A DNA stretch of 64,000 nucleotides from Spongiihabitans sp963422685. Lineage in GTDB: Bacteria > Pseudomonadota > Gammaproteobacteria > Arenicellales > Poriferihabitantaceae. This document shows positions 27,295 to 35,720 of the stretch, in pieces (positions within the stretch are counted from its first letter, which is position 1; every line of letters begins with the position of its first letter). The notes beneath the pieces were generated by a model, which was not told the origin of the DNA, ran no database searches, and saw nothing but the letters and a program-made list of their open reading frames with translations. Location of the stretch: assembly GCA_963422685.1 (NCBI GenBank), contig OY730442.1, forward strand, positions 1,612,001-1,676,000. The letters are read 5' to 3'. The translations under genes and the position numbers were made by a program.

Positions 27295-28733
27295 GAAGAC
27301 CCCCTAAGTTAAGCGCCAAACTGGACGCTTATCCTTACCAACTGGACGCGGTCAGAGCTGTGCAAAATTTACCCTATGCGGCGATTTTCCATGAACAGGG
27401 TTTGGGTAAAACCAAGATAGCCGTTGACATCGTCTTATCATGGATTGAAAGCGATATTGTTGATACCGTGTTCATAATCACAAAAAAAACATTAGTGCAG
27501 AACTGGAAGGACGAATTGATCACTCATTCTTATATCACCCCAAGAGTGTTATCCGGAAATCGAAGAGAAAACGGCATCGCGCTAAATTCACCGATTATAT
27601 TGTATGTAATGAACTACGAATTGATCTCCAGTAATTTTGACCTGTTGCAACTGTTCCTGAAAACCTGCCGGGTTGGTGCGGTTCTGGATGAGGCGCAGAA
27701 AATAAAAAATCCAGAAGCAAAACTAACCAAGGATTTCCATGCGCTTTCCCATAAGTTTTGTCGCCGCATTGTCATGACGGGGACGCCAGTTGCGAACCGA
27801 CCATTTGATATATGGTCACAAATCAAGTTTCTTGACGATGGCGAGGCGCTGGGCCAATCGTTTGCTGAATTCAAGTATCAAACAGAACTGCCAGATACGA
27901 CAGACACGATGGACTCATACAGCAAACAACTTGCCGGGGTTATGGAGAAGTTGAAAAAGTTTTCGGTGCGGGAAACCAAAAAATCTTCCGGCCTTGAACT
28001 GCCCGACAAAATCATTCGAACCCATATCGTCCGAATGGCGTCGCAGCAGGCAGGAATTTATGCAGATTACAGGGACAGGTTCGGCAGTGAATTTAAAGGT
28101 CGTGACGGCGTAGTAATTGACAACGCCGAAGATATCCTAAAACGTCTGTTGCGCCTTGTGCAATGCGCTTCCAACCCAATCCTGGTGGATGAAAACTATC
28201 AGGAAATACCTGGGAAATTCGTTCAATTAAACACCATGCTTAATCAACTGGATATGAGCTCAGCCAAGGTGATAATCTGGACTGGATTTATTAAAAACGT
28301 GGAGTGGCTTTGCCAGGAATTGAAAATGTATAACCCGGCAAAGGTACATGGAAGTTTAAGCATAGACTACCGAAACAGGGCCATCGCAAAATTCAAGGCA
28401 GATGCTTCATGTCGAATTCTGGTGGCAACACCAGGGGCAGCAAAAGAAGGGTTAACGCTCACAGTTGCGAATCATGCCGTATTTTATGACCGCAGCTTTA
28501 GCCTGGACGATTATTTGCAGGCACAAGACCGTATTCATCGGGTGTCACAAACGCAAGAGTGTTTTGTACACAATCTGATTGCCGAAAACACCGTAGACGA
28601 ATGGGTGGACAGCTTGCTGAATGCCAAACATCAGGCGGCTCGCTTGACTCAAGGAGACATAAGCAAACCCGAATTTGATTCAAACTTCAACTTTGACTTG
28701 TCTGAGGCATTGTCAGAAATACTCGGTGCTTGA
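27279..28733 (+). CDS. SNF2-family DEAD/DEAH-box ATPase (module gene 3)
   Basis: DNA translocase of superfamily 2, 484 residues. Q-motif-like YPYQLDAVRAV, motif I HEQGLGKTKIAVDIVLSW (Lys44), motif Ia ITKKTLVQNWKDEL, motif II as DEAQKIKNP near 145, motif III MTGTPVANRP, and C-lobe motifs LVATPGAAKEGLTLTVAN and QAQDRIHRVSQTQE (motifs V and VI of the SNF2 type). No accessory domain is fused. SNF2 ATPases occur in DISARM, Dpd and several other defence systems; here it sits directly after the nuclease-like gene, so the two may work together. Confidence 0.9.
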   Translation: MAFKLRRPPKLSAKLDAYPYQLDAVRAVQNLPYAAIFHEQGLGKTKIAVDIVLSWIESDIVDTVFIITKKTLVQNWKDELITHSYITPRVLSGNRRENGIALNSPIILYVMNYELISSNFDLLQLFLKTCRVGAVLDEAQKIKNPEAKLTKDFHALSHKFCRRIVMTGTPVANRPFDIWSQIKFLDDGEALGQSFAEFKYQTELPDTTDTMDSYSKQLAGVMEKLKKFSVRETKKSSGLELPDKIIRTHIVRMASQQAGIYADYRDRFGSEFKGRDGVVIDNAEDILKRLLRLVQCASNPILVDENYQEIPGKFVQLNTMLNQLDMSSAKVIIWTGFIKNVEWLCQELKMYNPAKVHGSLSIDYRNRAIAKFKADASCRILVATPGAAKEGLTLTVANHAVFYDRSFSLDDYLQAQDRIHRVSQTQECFVHNLIAENTVDEWVDSLLNAKHQAARLTQGDISKPEFDSNFNFDLSEALSEILGA

Positions 28734-28767
28734 GTAGCGATAAACACCAAACTGCGGGGAGAAAATT

Positions 28768-29799
28768 ATGAACGAAGAACCAACAATTACGATACTAGAT
28801 GAAGAGATTCTAGTTCGTTATGAACGACTGTCTACCGACCAATTGAAATATTTTGAAGAAAACCCTCGGGTCTATTCTTCAATTTATGGTGAAAACAAGC
28901 CAGAGAATAACGGGGAATTACAGAGTTTTATTCACACCAAGATGCTGGAACAGCAAAGCGTTCAGAAGCTTATCCCTGAAATCAGGAAACACGGCGGCTT
29001 GCTTGAACCAATTCTGGTCAGATATGACACCATGCAAGTTATCGAAGGCAATTCCAGACTCGCCGCTTATCGGGAATTGTATAGGAAGTGCAAAGATGAA
29101 AAATGGACCGAAATACCATGTCACATCGTTAGCAAACTGTCCCCCGAACAACAGGATGCTTATCTGAGTCAAATCCATATTAAGGGCAAAACGCCATGGC
29201 AGGCATACGAGAAAGCAAACTTCGCATATATCCGGCGCAAAAGAGGTTTTTCTGTTGATGAAATTGCCCGTAGATCATCTGAAACTAAAGGTGAAATTGA
29301 AAAACGAATTAAAGCCGTAGAGTTGATGCAAGAAAATAATGACAAGGACAGGTCGCGTTTTAGTTATTATGACGTGCTTGTGAGAAGCCGCAATATTAAC
29401 AAAGAGAATAGCTATAACGATGAGGTTAAAAATACACTCTTGTCAAAAATAAAAAATATAGGGGAAGGGGATTCGCGCGATACTGATTTTACCGCCCTGG
29501 ATTTAAGAGAAAAGATACCCGACATTTTAAAGAAAAAGACACAACTAAAAAAATTCCTGCACGGAGATTTAACGCTGGACCAAGCCTACCAAAACGCGCG
29601 CCCAAGCAACCCTCTTAGAAAAGTAAAAGATGCTAAAGATAAAATTGTGGACATCACCAGGATAGAAATTTCTAAACTTGAGATAAACGACCTCAACGCA
29701 TTAATGCAGGACATAAGGCGATTGTTCCGTGAAGTAGAGCGCATCAAATTTATGTCCAAGAAGATTAAAGACGAGAAAGCCAAAAACAGCAATGCCTAA
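28768..29799 (+). CDS. Second ParB-like protein (module gene 4)
   Basis: 343 residues, a paralogue of module gene 1: it shares EENPRV (30-35), GGLLEPILV (76-84), GNSRLAAYREL (94-104), a KW..I segment, and TPWQAYEKANFAYIRRKRGF (about 144-163) with an HTH-like region after it. The C-terminal third is rich in Lys and Arg and probably helical. It begins 34 nt after the SNF2 gene with a GGGGAG ribosome site and overlaps the radical SAM gene by 8 nt. Two different ParB-fold subunits suggest a hetero-oligomer or two separate recognition or modification roles. Confidence 0.75.
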   Translation: MNEEPTITILDEEILVRYERLSTDQLKYFEENPRVYSSIYGENKPENNGELQSFIHTKMLEQQSVQKLIPEIRKHGGLLEPILVRYDTMQVIEGNSRLAAYRELYRKCKDEKWTEIPCHIVSKLSPEQQDAYLSQIHIKGKTPWQAYEKANFAYIRRKRGFSVDEIARRSSETKGEIEKRIKAVELMQENNDKDRSRFSYYDVLVRSRNINKENSYNDEVKNTLLSKIKNIGEGDSRDTDFTALDLREKIPDILKKKTQLKKFLHGDLTLDQAYQNARPSNPLRKVKDAKDKIVDITRIEISKLEINDLNALMQDIRRLFREVERIKFMSKKIKDEKAKNSNA

Positions 29800-31387
29800 T
29801 AACATCTTACTTATCGAACCTGGTTACCCGAATAAATATCCTCCGCTTGGATTGATGAAAATAGCCCAGTATCACGGGCCAGACGGTAAAAACGACAATG
29901 TCTGTTTTATCAAGGGTGAGGACGAAAAAATCTTTGAGACACACTGGGACCGGGTATATGTTACCACCCTGTTTTCCTTTGAGTTCAGCCGCATTTCCAA
30001 GTCTATCGATTTTGCATTAAAGGCTGTAAACGGCAACAGTGACCATGTTTTTGTCGGCGGCATTGCAGCGTCGTTGATGCATGAGCGGTTTCTGGCCGAA
30101 CCACGTTGGAGCGGCGTTCGTTTTATTAAAGGGTTACTCAACAAGGCACCTGCCATATCGTTGCAACTGGATTCTTTTTCACAGGACCTTTACGCAGAGG
30201 ATATAACAGGCTTGCCCATAGAAGATCGTATCCCGGATTACAGTATTCTTGGGCAAATAGACTATCAATACCCGGTCATAGATGCTTATTTTTCTTATGC
30301 CTCCCGTGGATGTGTACGCAAATGCAAGTTTTGCGGTGTTCCCAAGCTGGAGGGAATGCAAAGAGATACGGAATCTCTCGTCGATATTATTAACGGCATA
30401 GAAAAAAAATATGGTGTCAAAAAGGACCTTATCCTGATGGATAACAATGTGGTTGCTTCCAGTCGATTTAAGGAAATTATGGCTCAGATTCGTGACCTTG
30501 GATTTGCCAAGGGCGCAATGCTGAACCGCAATGGGCGCAACGTTGCCCGGCGGGTGGATTTTAATCAAGGCGTAGATGCACGCATACTGTGCAAGGACCC
30601 TATGTTCCTACGCGAACTATCCAGCATCTGCATCAAGCCGTTGCGTATCGCTTTTGACCATGCAGGATTACAAAAGCCCTACGAACAAGCCATACGATAC
30701 GCACATGAATTCGGACTGAATGAACTGTCCAATTACATGCTTTATAATTTTTACGACACGCCGCAGGACTTGTTCTACAGGATGCGGTTGAATGTATCCC
30801 TCAACGAAGAATTGGGCATTCGGATTTTCTCATTTCCGATGCGTTACCAGCCAACCGACAGGCCAGACCGAGGTCACATAGGCCCAAAATGGAACCGATA
30901 CTGGCTTCGCTCTTTCCAGATTATTTTGCAGGCAACTCACGGTATTGTCAGCGGTTCACCACAGTTTTTCAAACATGCCTTTGGTGATAATTATGAAGAA
31001 TTCGAAACAATTCTGATGATGCCGCATACTTATATCTTTAACCGTACCTGGTTTTCTACCCATGGGGGAAAAGCGGAATTGGATGATTTTCACGCTGTTT
31101 CCTCCCGGTTCATGGAGCAAGACCGCCACGAGCTTCTGTCTGTTTTGATGCAATACCGTAGCGTTGACCTGGAAGCCAAGCTACTCACCAGTAAAAACCC
31201 CAGGTTAAGAGATATTGCTATTCACTATCGTAAATTTACGCCAGATGAGGCGCGAACGATTCGAGAAAATATGAAGGAGATAAAATTTCAAGAAAACGGA
31301 CTTTCCAGGCAGGATGTCGAAGACGTGCCATTTGTCCCTAAAGATGAATGTGTTGAAGATGCTGGTCTCAATGACGCAGTGACCTAG
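29792..31387 (+). CDS. Radical SAM enzyme with B12-binding-like N-terminus (module gene 5)
   Basis: 531 residues. The N-terminus NILLIEPGYPNKYPPLGLMK is typical of the Rossmann-type B12-binding domain found before class B radical SAM cores, although no DxHxxG cobalt-ligand motif is visible. The radical SAM core has SRGCVRKCKFCGVPKLEG with Cys174, Cys178 and Cys181 (CX3CX2C) for the 4Fe-4S cluster. The C-terminal region (about 330-500) is not recognised. Not viperin-like. In this gene set the simplest guess is modification of a nucleobase or nucleotide, but the substrate is unknown. It overlaps gene 4 and ends 7 nt before gene 6. Confidence 0.82.
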   Translation: MPNNILLIEPGYPNKYPPLGLMKIAQYHGPDGKNDNVCFIKGEDEKIFETHWDRVYVTTLFSFEFSRISKSIDFALKAVNGNSDHVFVGGIAASLMHERFLAEPRWSGVRFIKGLLNKAPAISLQLDSFSQDLYAEDITGLPIEDRIPDYSILGQIDYQYPVIDAYFSYASRGCVRKCKFCGVPKLEGMQRDTESLVDIINGIEKKYGVKKDLILMDNNVVASSRFKEIMAQIRDLGFAKGAMLNRNGRNVARRVDFNQGVDARILCKDPMFLRELSSICIKPLRIAFDHAGLQKPYEQAIRYAHEFGLNELSNYMLYNFYDTPQDLFYRMRLNVSLNEELGIRIFSFPMRYQPTDRPDRGHIGPKWNRYWLRSFQIILQATHGIVSGSPQFFKHAFGDNYEEFETILMMPHTYIFNRTWFSTHGGKAELDDFHAVSSRFMEQDRHELLSVLMQYRSVDLEAKLLTSKNPRLRDIAIHYRKFTPDEARTIRENMKEIKFQENGLSRQDVEDVPFVPKDECVEDAGLNDAVT

Positions 31388-31394
31388 CGTAGGT

Positions 31395-32948
31395 ATGAGT
31401 GATTTTTGCGTGTTTGTTGGCAAAGAAATTTTGCGGCTTGTTACTACGGCGATGTATGACGACCCGCTGAACATCTACAGGGAGTATATTCAAAATGCAG
31501 TTGATTCGATTGATGACGCTGTATTAAATGGCTATAACAAAAATAATGCTGAAATACATATTAACCTGAATTCTAGCGAACGAAGCATTACTATTTATGA
31601 TAATGGGCCAGGTATGCCCGCTAAAAAATTTTCTGGGAATATGAAAATGATTGGCTGGAGTGAAAAAAATGGAACTTCACTACGTGGTCTTTGGGGGATT
31701 GGGCGGCTTGCCGGCCTGGCTTATTGCAAACAGTTGATTTTTCGGACGAAGGCTCAAGGAGAAGATATTGTTAGTCGCATACATTGGGATGGGCAAAAAT
31801 TCAGAGAGCTATTATCTGTGCCTCATCAACAGACGGATTTATCAGAAATTGTAGAACGGATTATTACGACATCTTCTGAGTCGGTTGATAGAGAACTCCC
31901 CAGTTTTTTTGAGGTACAAATTAACCAGGTTGTGCGTCACGGAAACGATGCACTGTTGAATAAAAAAATAGTAAGTGAGTACTTGGCTCAGGTTGCACCA
32001 GTGCCTTTCCATGTTGATGCGCCTTTTCGTGAGCAGATCAAGGAATTCTTGGCCCTACACATTGATGTATCAGGCTATCCAATCCATATAAACGGGGAGT
32101 CAGAACCCATTTATAAACCGCATCGAAACGAATTTTTCTATTCACCCAAACATCAAGACCGTTTTTCCGACGTTGAGTGTTTTGAGGTTAAAAGCAGGGA
32201 CAATAAACCAGTGGCGGTTGGATGGATTTTGCACCACTCCTATCTCGGCACACTAAAAAACTGCCCGACTTTGCGTGGTATAAGAGTTAGAAGTGGCAAT
32301 ATGCAAATTGGTAATGAACATCTTTTGTCCAGTATTTTTCCTGAAGAACGCTTTAATAACTGGAGCATTGGCGAAATACACATACTTGACCCAATGTTGC
32401 GTCCCAATGGTCAACGAAGCAACCTGGAGGACACGCCGGCATTCAGAGACTTTAAGAGCAGGCTCGTACCGATAGTAGGGCGAACAATTGCAAAAAAATG
32501 CCGCATGAACTCACGTCTACGCAATAAAGCCCGGCTTGCTACGGAACGACTGAAAATGATTGCAGCGAGTCTGGATATATTGGAGGCGAATATTCTGTCA
32601 TCAGCGAAAGTCAATGCGGTTTTAGCGGCAATCGAACAGGAAATGCAACATCCGCAGTCCGATTTGACGGCTTTTCCCCAAACATCACAAAAAGCTGTTG
32701 CCGTTGAATTCAAGCGAATTTCGGATAGATTAAAAAGACTGCCAAACATTAACAAAAAATCATCCTGCTTGAGTAGTTTACCAAAGACACAATTGCACCT
32801 GGTAAACAATATCGCTGATTTGATATATGATCATTCTCCAGATCATAAAGTTGCTGGTGAGTTGATATTCCATATACAGTTCTTGCTATCCCGTCGACGA
32901 ATAAAGAAGGAGAAGAAGCGGGCTTCCTCGCACCGTGTGAATTCCTGA
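31395..32948 (+). CDS. HSP90-like GHKL ATPase (module gene 6)
   Basis: 517 residues. Bergerat ATP-binding fold at the N-terminus: N box YREYIQNAVDSIDDA with Glu30 and Asn34, G1 box IYDNGPGMP near 72, and G2-type GTSLRGLWGIGRLAGLAY near 95. The middle region (about 175-370) resembles the HSP90 middle domain layout; the rest is helical and basic. No histidine-kinase dimerisation domain or HxxxTP box is present, so it is not a sensor kinase. Stand-alone HSP90-like ATPases occur in several proposed defence islands. Last gene of the module; trhO follows 91 nt later on the same strand. Confidence 0.82.
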   Translation: MSDFCVFVGKEILRLVTTAMYDDPLNIYREYIQNAVDSIDDAVLNGYNKNNAEIHINLNSSERSITIYDNGPGMPAKKFSGNMKMIGWSEKNGTSLRGLWGIGRLAGLAYCKQLIFRTKAQGEDIVSRIHWDGQKFRELLSVPHQQTDLSEIVERIITTSSESVDRELPSFFEVQINQVVRHGNDALLNKKIVSEYLAQVAPVPFHVDAPFREQIKEFLALHIDVSGYPIHINGESEPIYKPHRNEFFYSPKHQDRFSDVECFEVKSRDNKPVAVGWILHHSYLGTLKNCPTLRGIRVRSGNMQIGNEHLLSSIFPEERFNNWSIGEIHILDPMLRPNGQRSNLEDTPAFRDFKSRLVPIVGRTIAKKCRMNSRLRNKARLATERLKMIAASLDILEANILSSAKVNAVLAAIEQEMQHPQSDLTAFPQTSQKAVAVEFKRISDRLKRLPNINKKSSCLSSLPKTQLHLVNNIADLIYDHSPDHKVAGELIFHIQFLLSRRRIKKEKKRASSHRVNS

Positions 32949-33039
32949 TTCTTATGCGGTAATGGGCTATTTATATTTTCGACAGCGACAGAGTACAATC
33001 AATTTTTCTGCCCAGGATTTACGTTCTGAACTGCTGCAA

Positions 33040-33963
33040 ATGAATAGACCACAATACGTGGTTTGTGCGCTGTACAAGTTTACTGCGCTTGACCGTTACG
33101 CTGCTTTGCAGGGGCTTATCCTCAATAAACTACAGGAATCTGAAATGTTTGGCACTATTCTGCTGGCGAGTGAAGGTATAAACGGTACGGTTACAGGAAC
33201 GCGGGTTGCGGTTGACGGGTTTTTGGATTGGCTGGGTCGGTTGCCCGGGTTGGCCGACATTGAGACGAAACAATCCGGTTCCCGCCAGCGGCCATTTAAG
33301 CGCGCCAGGGTGAAGTTAAAAAAGGAAATAGTCACAATGGGCGTGCCAGGCATTGACCCGCGCAAATCTGCGGGTACCTGCGTTGACCCGAAGGATTGGA
33401 ATGCGCTGCTGGAAGCCCCGGACGTGCTGGTGATAGATACACGCAATGAGTACGAAATTAAAGTGGGGCAATTTGCAAATGCGATCAACCCGCACACCAC
33501 CCGCTTCCGGGAATTTCCCGCTTTCGCAAAAAACCATCTGGATTGCAAAAAACATCGCAGGATAGCCATGTATTGCACGGGTGGGATTCGCTGTGAGAAA
33601 TCTACGGCATTTTTAAAGCAGCAGGGCTTCAACGAGGTATATCAACTCAAAGGCGGCATACTCAAGTATCTGGAACGCGTCCCCCAAAGCGAGTCCAGAT
33701 GGCGGGGAGAGTGCTTTGTGTTTGATGACCGGGTGACCGTAGACCATCAGTTGCAAAAGGGTAGTTATGACCAGTGCCATGCCTGCCGATTGCCGATTAG
33801 CGATGCAGACAAGCGCAGCGGGAAATATGAATCCGGGGTAAGCTGTCCGGCCTGTTTTGATCAGCGCACCCCACGTGACAAGCAGCGCTATGCCGAGCGT
33901 GAGAGGCAATTCAGGCTGGCGGAAGAGCGTGGTGGCCGCCATATCGGTCCCCGGAAACGCTAG
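33040..33963 (+). CDS. trhO: tRNA uridine(34) hydroxylase TrhO (rhodanese-like)
   Basis: Oxygen-dependent enzyme that makes 5-hydroxyuridine at tRNA position 34; formerly YceA/UPF0176. From ATG at 33040 the protein is 307 residues: N-terminal acylphosphatase-like domain (VVCALYKFTALDRYAALQG, LASEGINGTVTGT), a rhodanese domain with active-site Cys in AMYCTGGIRCEKSTAFLKQQ, and a C-terminal cysteine cluster (CHACRLPI ... CPACF). An in-frame start at 32962 would add 26 residues without family support. It ends in a 4-nt overlap with the convergent transporter gene. Confidence 0.93.
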   Translation: MNRPQYVVCALYKFTALDRYAALQGLILNKLQESEMFGTILLASEGINGTVTGTRVAVDGFLDWLGRLPGLADIETKQSGSRQRPFKRARVKLKKEIVTMGVPGIDPRKSAGTCVDPKDWNALLEAPDVLVIDTRNEYEIKVGQFANAINPHTTRFREFPAFAKNHLDCKKHRRIAMYCTGGIRCEKSTAFLKQQGFNEVYQLKGGILKYLERVPQSESRWRGECFVFDDRVTVDHQLQKGSYDQCHACRLPISDADKRSGKYESGVSCPACFDQRTPRDKQRYAERERQFRLAEERGGRHIGPRKR

Positions 33964-34844
33964 GCGACCCGGGCTTTCCCCAACTGTTCCCGCAATATCA
34001 TCCCGACCCCAATCAAGACCACGGCGCCGCCCACGAACGTTTTGGTTTCGGGTATTTCGCTTAACCACGTCCAGGACAGCCATGCAACCAATACCGGTTG
34101 CAAGAATAAAAAACTGGTGACGACTCCCGCCCGTAGCTTGGACAGGGCATAAAACCACAACAGAAAACCGATTCCGCTGGAAAATATACCCATCGCCACA
34201 ATCCAGACAATGGGCGCAAGCGGGGCGTTATGGATTGCAGCCATGGTTTCGGGCAGAAAAATCAGCAATGGCAGGGTGCCGCCGAGACAGGTATATGAGG
34301 TCATGGCCAGCGGCGAATAACGCTCAAAGAATGGTTTTTGAAACACAAAGTAAATCGAAATTGACACCACCGCCGCCAACAGCGCCAAATAACCTGTGGG
34401 TTCGCCATCTGTGCCTTTGAGCAGCGAAATAATCGCCACCCCGACCACGCTGATTAAAATCCCGGCCCAGGCCAGCGGCGAGAGCTTTTCGCCCAGAAAA
34501 ATCCGCGCCAGCAAGCCGGAGCACACCGGGTTGGCCGCCACAATCATCGCGGCCGCCCCGCCCGCCACTTTTCCCATGCCGAATACAAAACATATTTGAT
34601 AGACGGTTATTCCAAGCAATCCAAGCATAATCAATACGGGAATGTCACGCAGTTGCGGCCGTGGAAATTTGCCCAGCACAAACAAGATGGCATAAAACAG
34701 GCAGGCAACCACGTGTCTGAATAATACAATTTGCTCAACGCTGAAATAAGATAATGCGGCGCGGCTCGCCGGGAAGGCAAACGCCCACAGAATTACCGTA
34801 ACGAAAGCGGCTGTCAGCGGCAAATGCGCCGGGTTTATTCTCAT
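33960..34844 (-). CDS. EamA/DMT family transporter
   Basis: Inner-membrane metabolite transporter, 294 residues with ten predicted membrane helices in two EamA repeats (starting near residues 9 and 150). ILWAFAFPASRAALSYFS and the GLLGITVYQICFVFGMGKVAGG / SSGIGFLLWFYALSKLRAGV pair are typical of this superfamily. Substrate unknown (exporters of amino acids and related metabolites are common). Convergent with trhO; start ATG at 34844. Confidence 0.9.
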   Translation of the reverse strand: MRINPAHLPLTAAFVTVILWAFAFPASRAALSYFSVEQIVLFRHVVACLFYAILFVLGKFPRPQLRDIPVLIMLGLLGITVYQICFVFGMGKVAGGAAAMIVAANPVCSGLLARIFLGEKLSPLAWAGILISVVGVAIISLLKGTDGEPTGYLALLAAVVSISIYFVFQKPFFERYSPLAMTSYTCLGGTLPLLIFLPETMAAIHNAPLAPIVWIVAMGIFSSGIGFLLWFYALSKLRAGVVTSFLFLQPVLVAWLSWTWLSEIPETKTFVGGAVVLIGVGMILREQLGKARVA

Positions 34845-34981
34845 CAGTTAATATGGTTGTTAAGCCACGCATTCAAAGCATGGGCTGACAAAGCCCCGTG
34901 TTCGTGCACGGTTTAGGTCGTGTTGACGAATTATCAAATTATTAATAATTGTATCCCACAACAGTTTTGAGGAGGGTCGTC

Positions 34982-35060
34982 ATGAGTATACGGGTCACCG
35001 ATGTGATCTGGTCGCGGATTGAATCAATTTTGACAGATATCAAGCACCCGGCCCCCCGCC
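34982..35060 (+). pseudogene. 5' remnant of an IS5-family transposase gene
   Basis: After a GGAGG ribosome site, ATG at 34982 opens MSIRVTDVIWSRIESILTDI and then KHP, the conserved N-terminus of IS5-family transposases. After about 28 residues the frame enters the GC-rich repeat block and similarity ends; the DDE catalytic domain is gone. Confidence 0.7.
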
Positions 35061-35072
35061 CCGGCGTCAAGG

Positions 35073-35186
35073 GTAGGGACATCCCCCCGTGCCGAAGGTG
35101 TAGGGACAGGCCCCCGTGCCGAGGGTGTAGGGACAGGCCCCCGTGCCTGTCTATGATGAAGGACAACCACGGGGGGATGTCCCTAC
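35073..35186. repeat. 27-bp tandem repeats plus inverted copy inside the IS remnant
   Basis: Units starting at 35073, 35100 and 35127 share GTAGGGACA(T/G)(C/G)CCCCCGTGCC with a 27-bp period. An exact inverted copy of the first 19 bases of unit 1 lies at 35168-35186, directly against the right terminal repeat. Similar GTAGGGACAGGC-type repeats are known as scattered intergenic elements in many bacteria. Confidence 0.85.
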
Positions 35187-35206
35187 AATTCGTCAACACG
35201 GCCTAA

Positions 35207-35720
35207 TAAAAATCCGAAAAAATGCGAAATGCGCCAGCGCCTAGGCCAATACCCTGGAAAAGGCCGCAACCAGACGGTGGTATGTGGCAATGGAAGATAA
35301 ATGCGCATGGTTCAATTTCAAATTAAACTACCCGTGGTGAAACGGCGTCCCCCTTCCCGGGCGCCTGGAATTCTGGATAGCGCTGTTTCATGTTTTTAAA
35401 GGTTTTTGATTTCAACCCGGGCAGGCCGGATTGTGATGGATTCAGGCACATTTGCGTCAGCCTGTTTCGGAATTCCAGTATCATTGCGGTGATGGCGTGA
35501 TAATTTGTCCGGCGCGGTATGGATTGCCCAGCGGCATAACCCGGGCGGTTGACCAACCGATCAATATTCCCGTACCCGCTCACTATCGGCCATTGGCCTG
35601 TGGCGGCCCGGGCACGGCAAGCTGGCTGCATACCGGGAGCGCGCATATAATCAGCAACAAAAAAATCTGCCGGGTGACACAATTGACGGCAAATCTGGAC
35701 AACCGATCTTACATAGAATA
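35207..35720. other. Intergenic region before cca
   Basis: 514 nt with no convincing gene. Open frames on both strands (a minus frame at 35323-35682 and a plus frame at 35452-35721) lack a ribosome site and known motifs. The region may be old decayed sequence next to the IS remnant. Confidence 0.5.

Larger units (their letters stand above)
34913..35206. mobile_element. Internally deleted IS5-type element (MITE-like) with 20-bp terminal inverted repeats
   Basis: The left end 34913-34932 (TTAGGTCGTGTTGACGAATT) and right end 35187-35206 are inverted repeats with 19 of 20 matches. The 294-nt body contains the start of an IS5-like transposase gene and then a cluster of 27-bp GC-rich repeats in place of the rest of the gene. 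A TA or TNA target duplication, as used by some IS5 groups, may be included in the ends. It cannot move by itself. Confidence 0.8.

Noticed and set aside
25827..29799. Plasmid partition locus (ParB genes)
   Set aside because: No ParA, no parS-like 16-mer and the genes are embedded with SNF2, nuclease and radical SAM genes; partition is unlikely.
29792..31387. Prokaryotic viperin
   Set aside because: Length (531), B12-like N-terminus and the sequence around the cysteines differ from the roughly 300-400-residue viperin type; no nucleotide kinase gene nearby.
32962..33039. Longer trhO start adding 26 residues
   Set aside because: The family normally begins near the VVCALYKF segment; the added residues show no conservation and the start has no better ribosome site.
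34942..35199. Minus-strand frame across the 27-bp repeats
   Set aside because: Its repeated HGGLSLHPR-type peptide only reflects the DNA repeats.
35323..35682. 119-codon minus-strand frame in the gap before cca
   Set aside because: No motif, ribosome site or recognisable family; composition resembles non-coding DNA.
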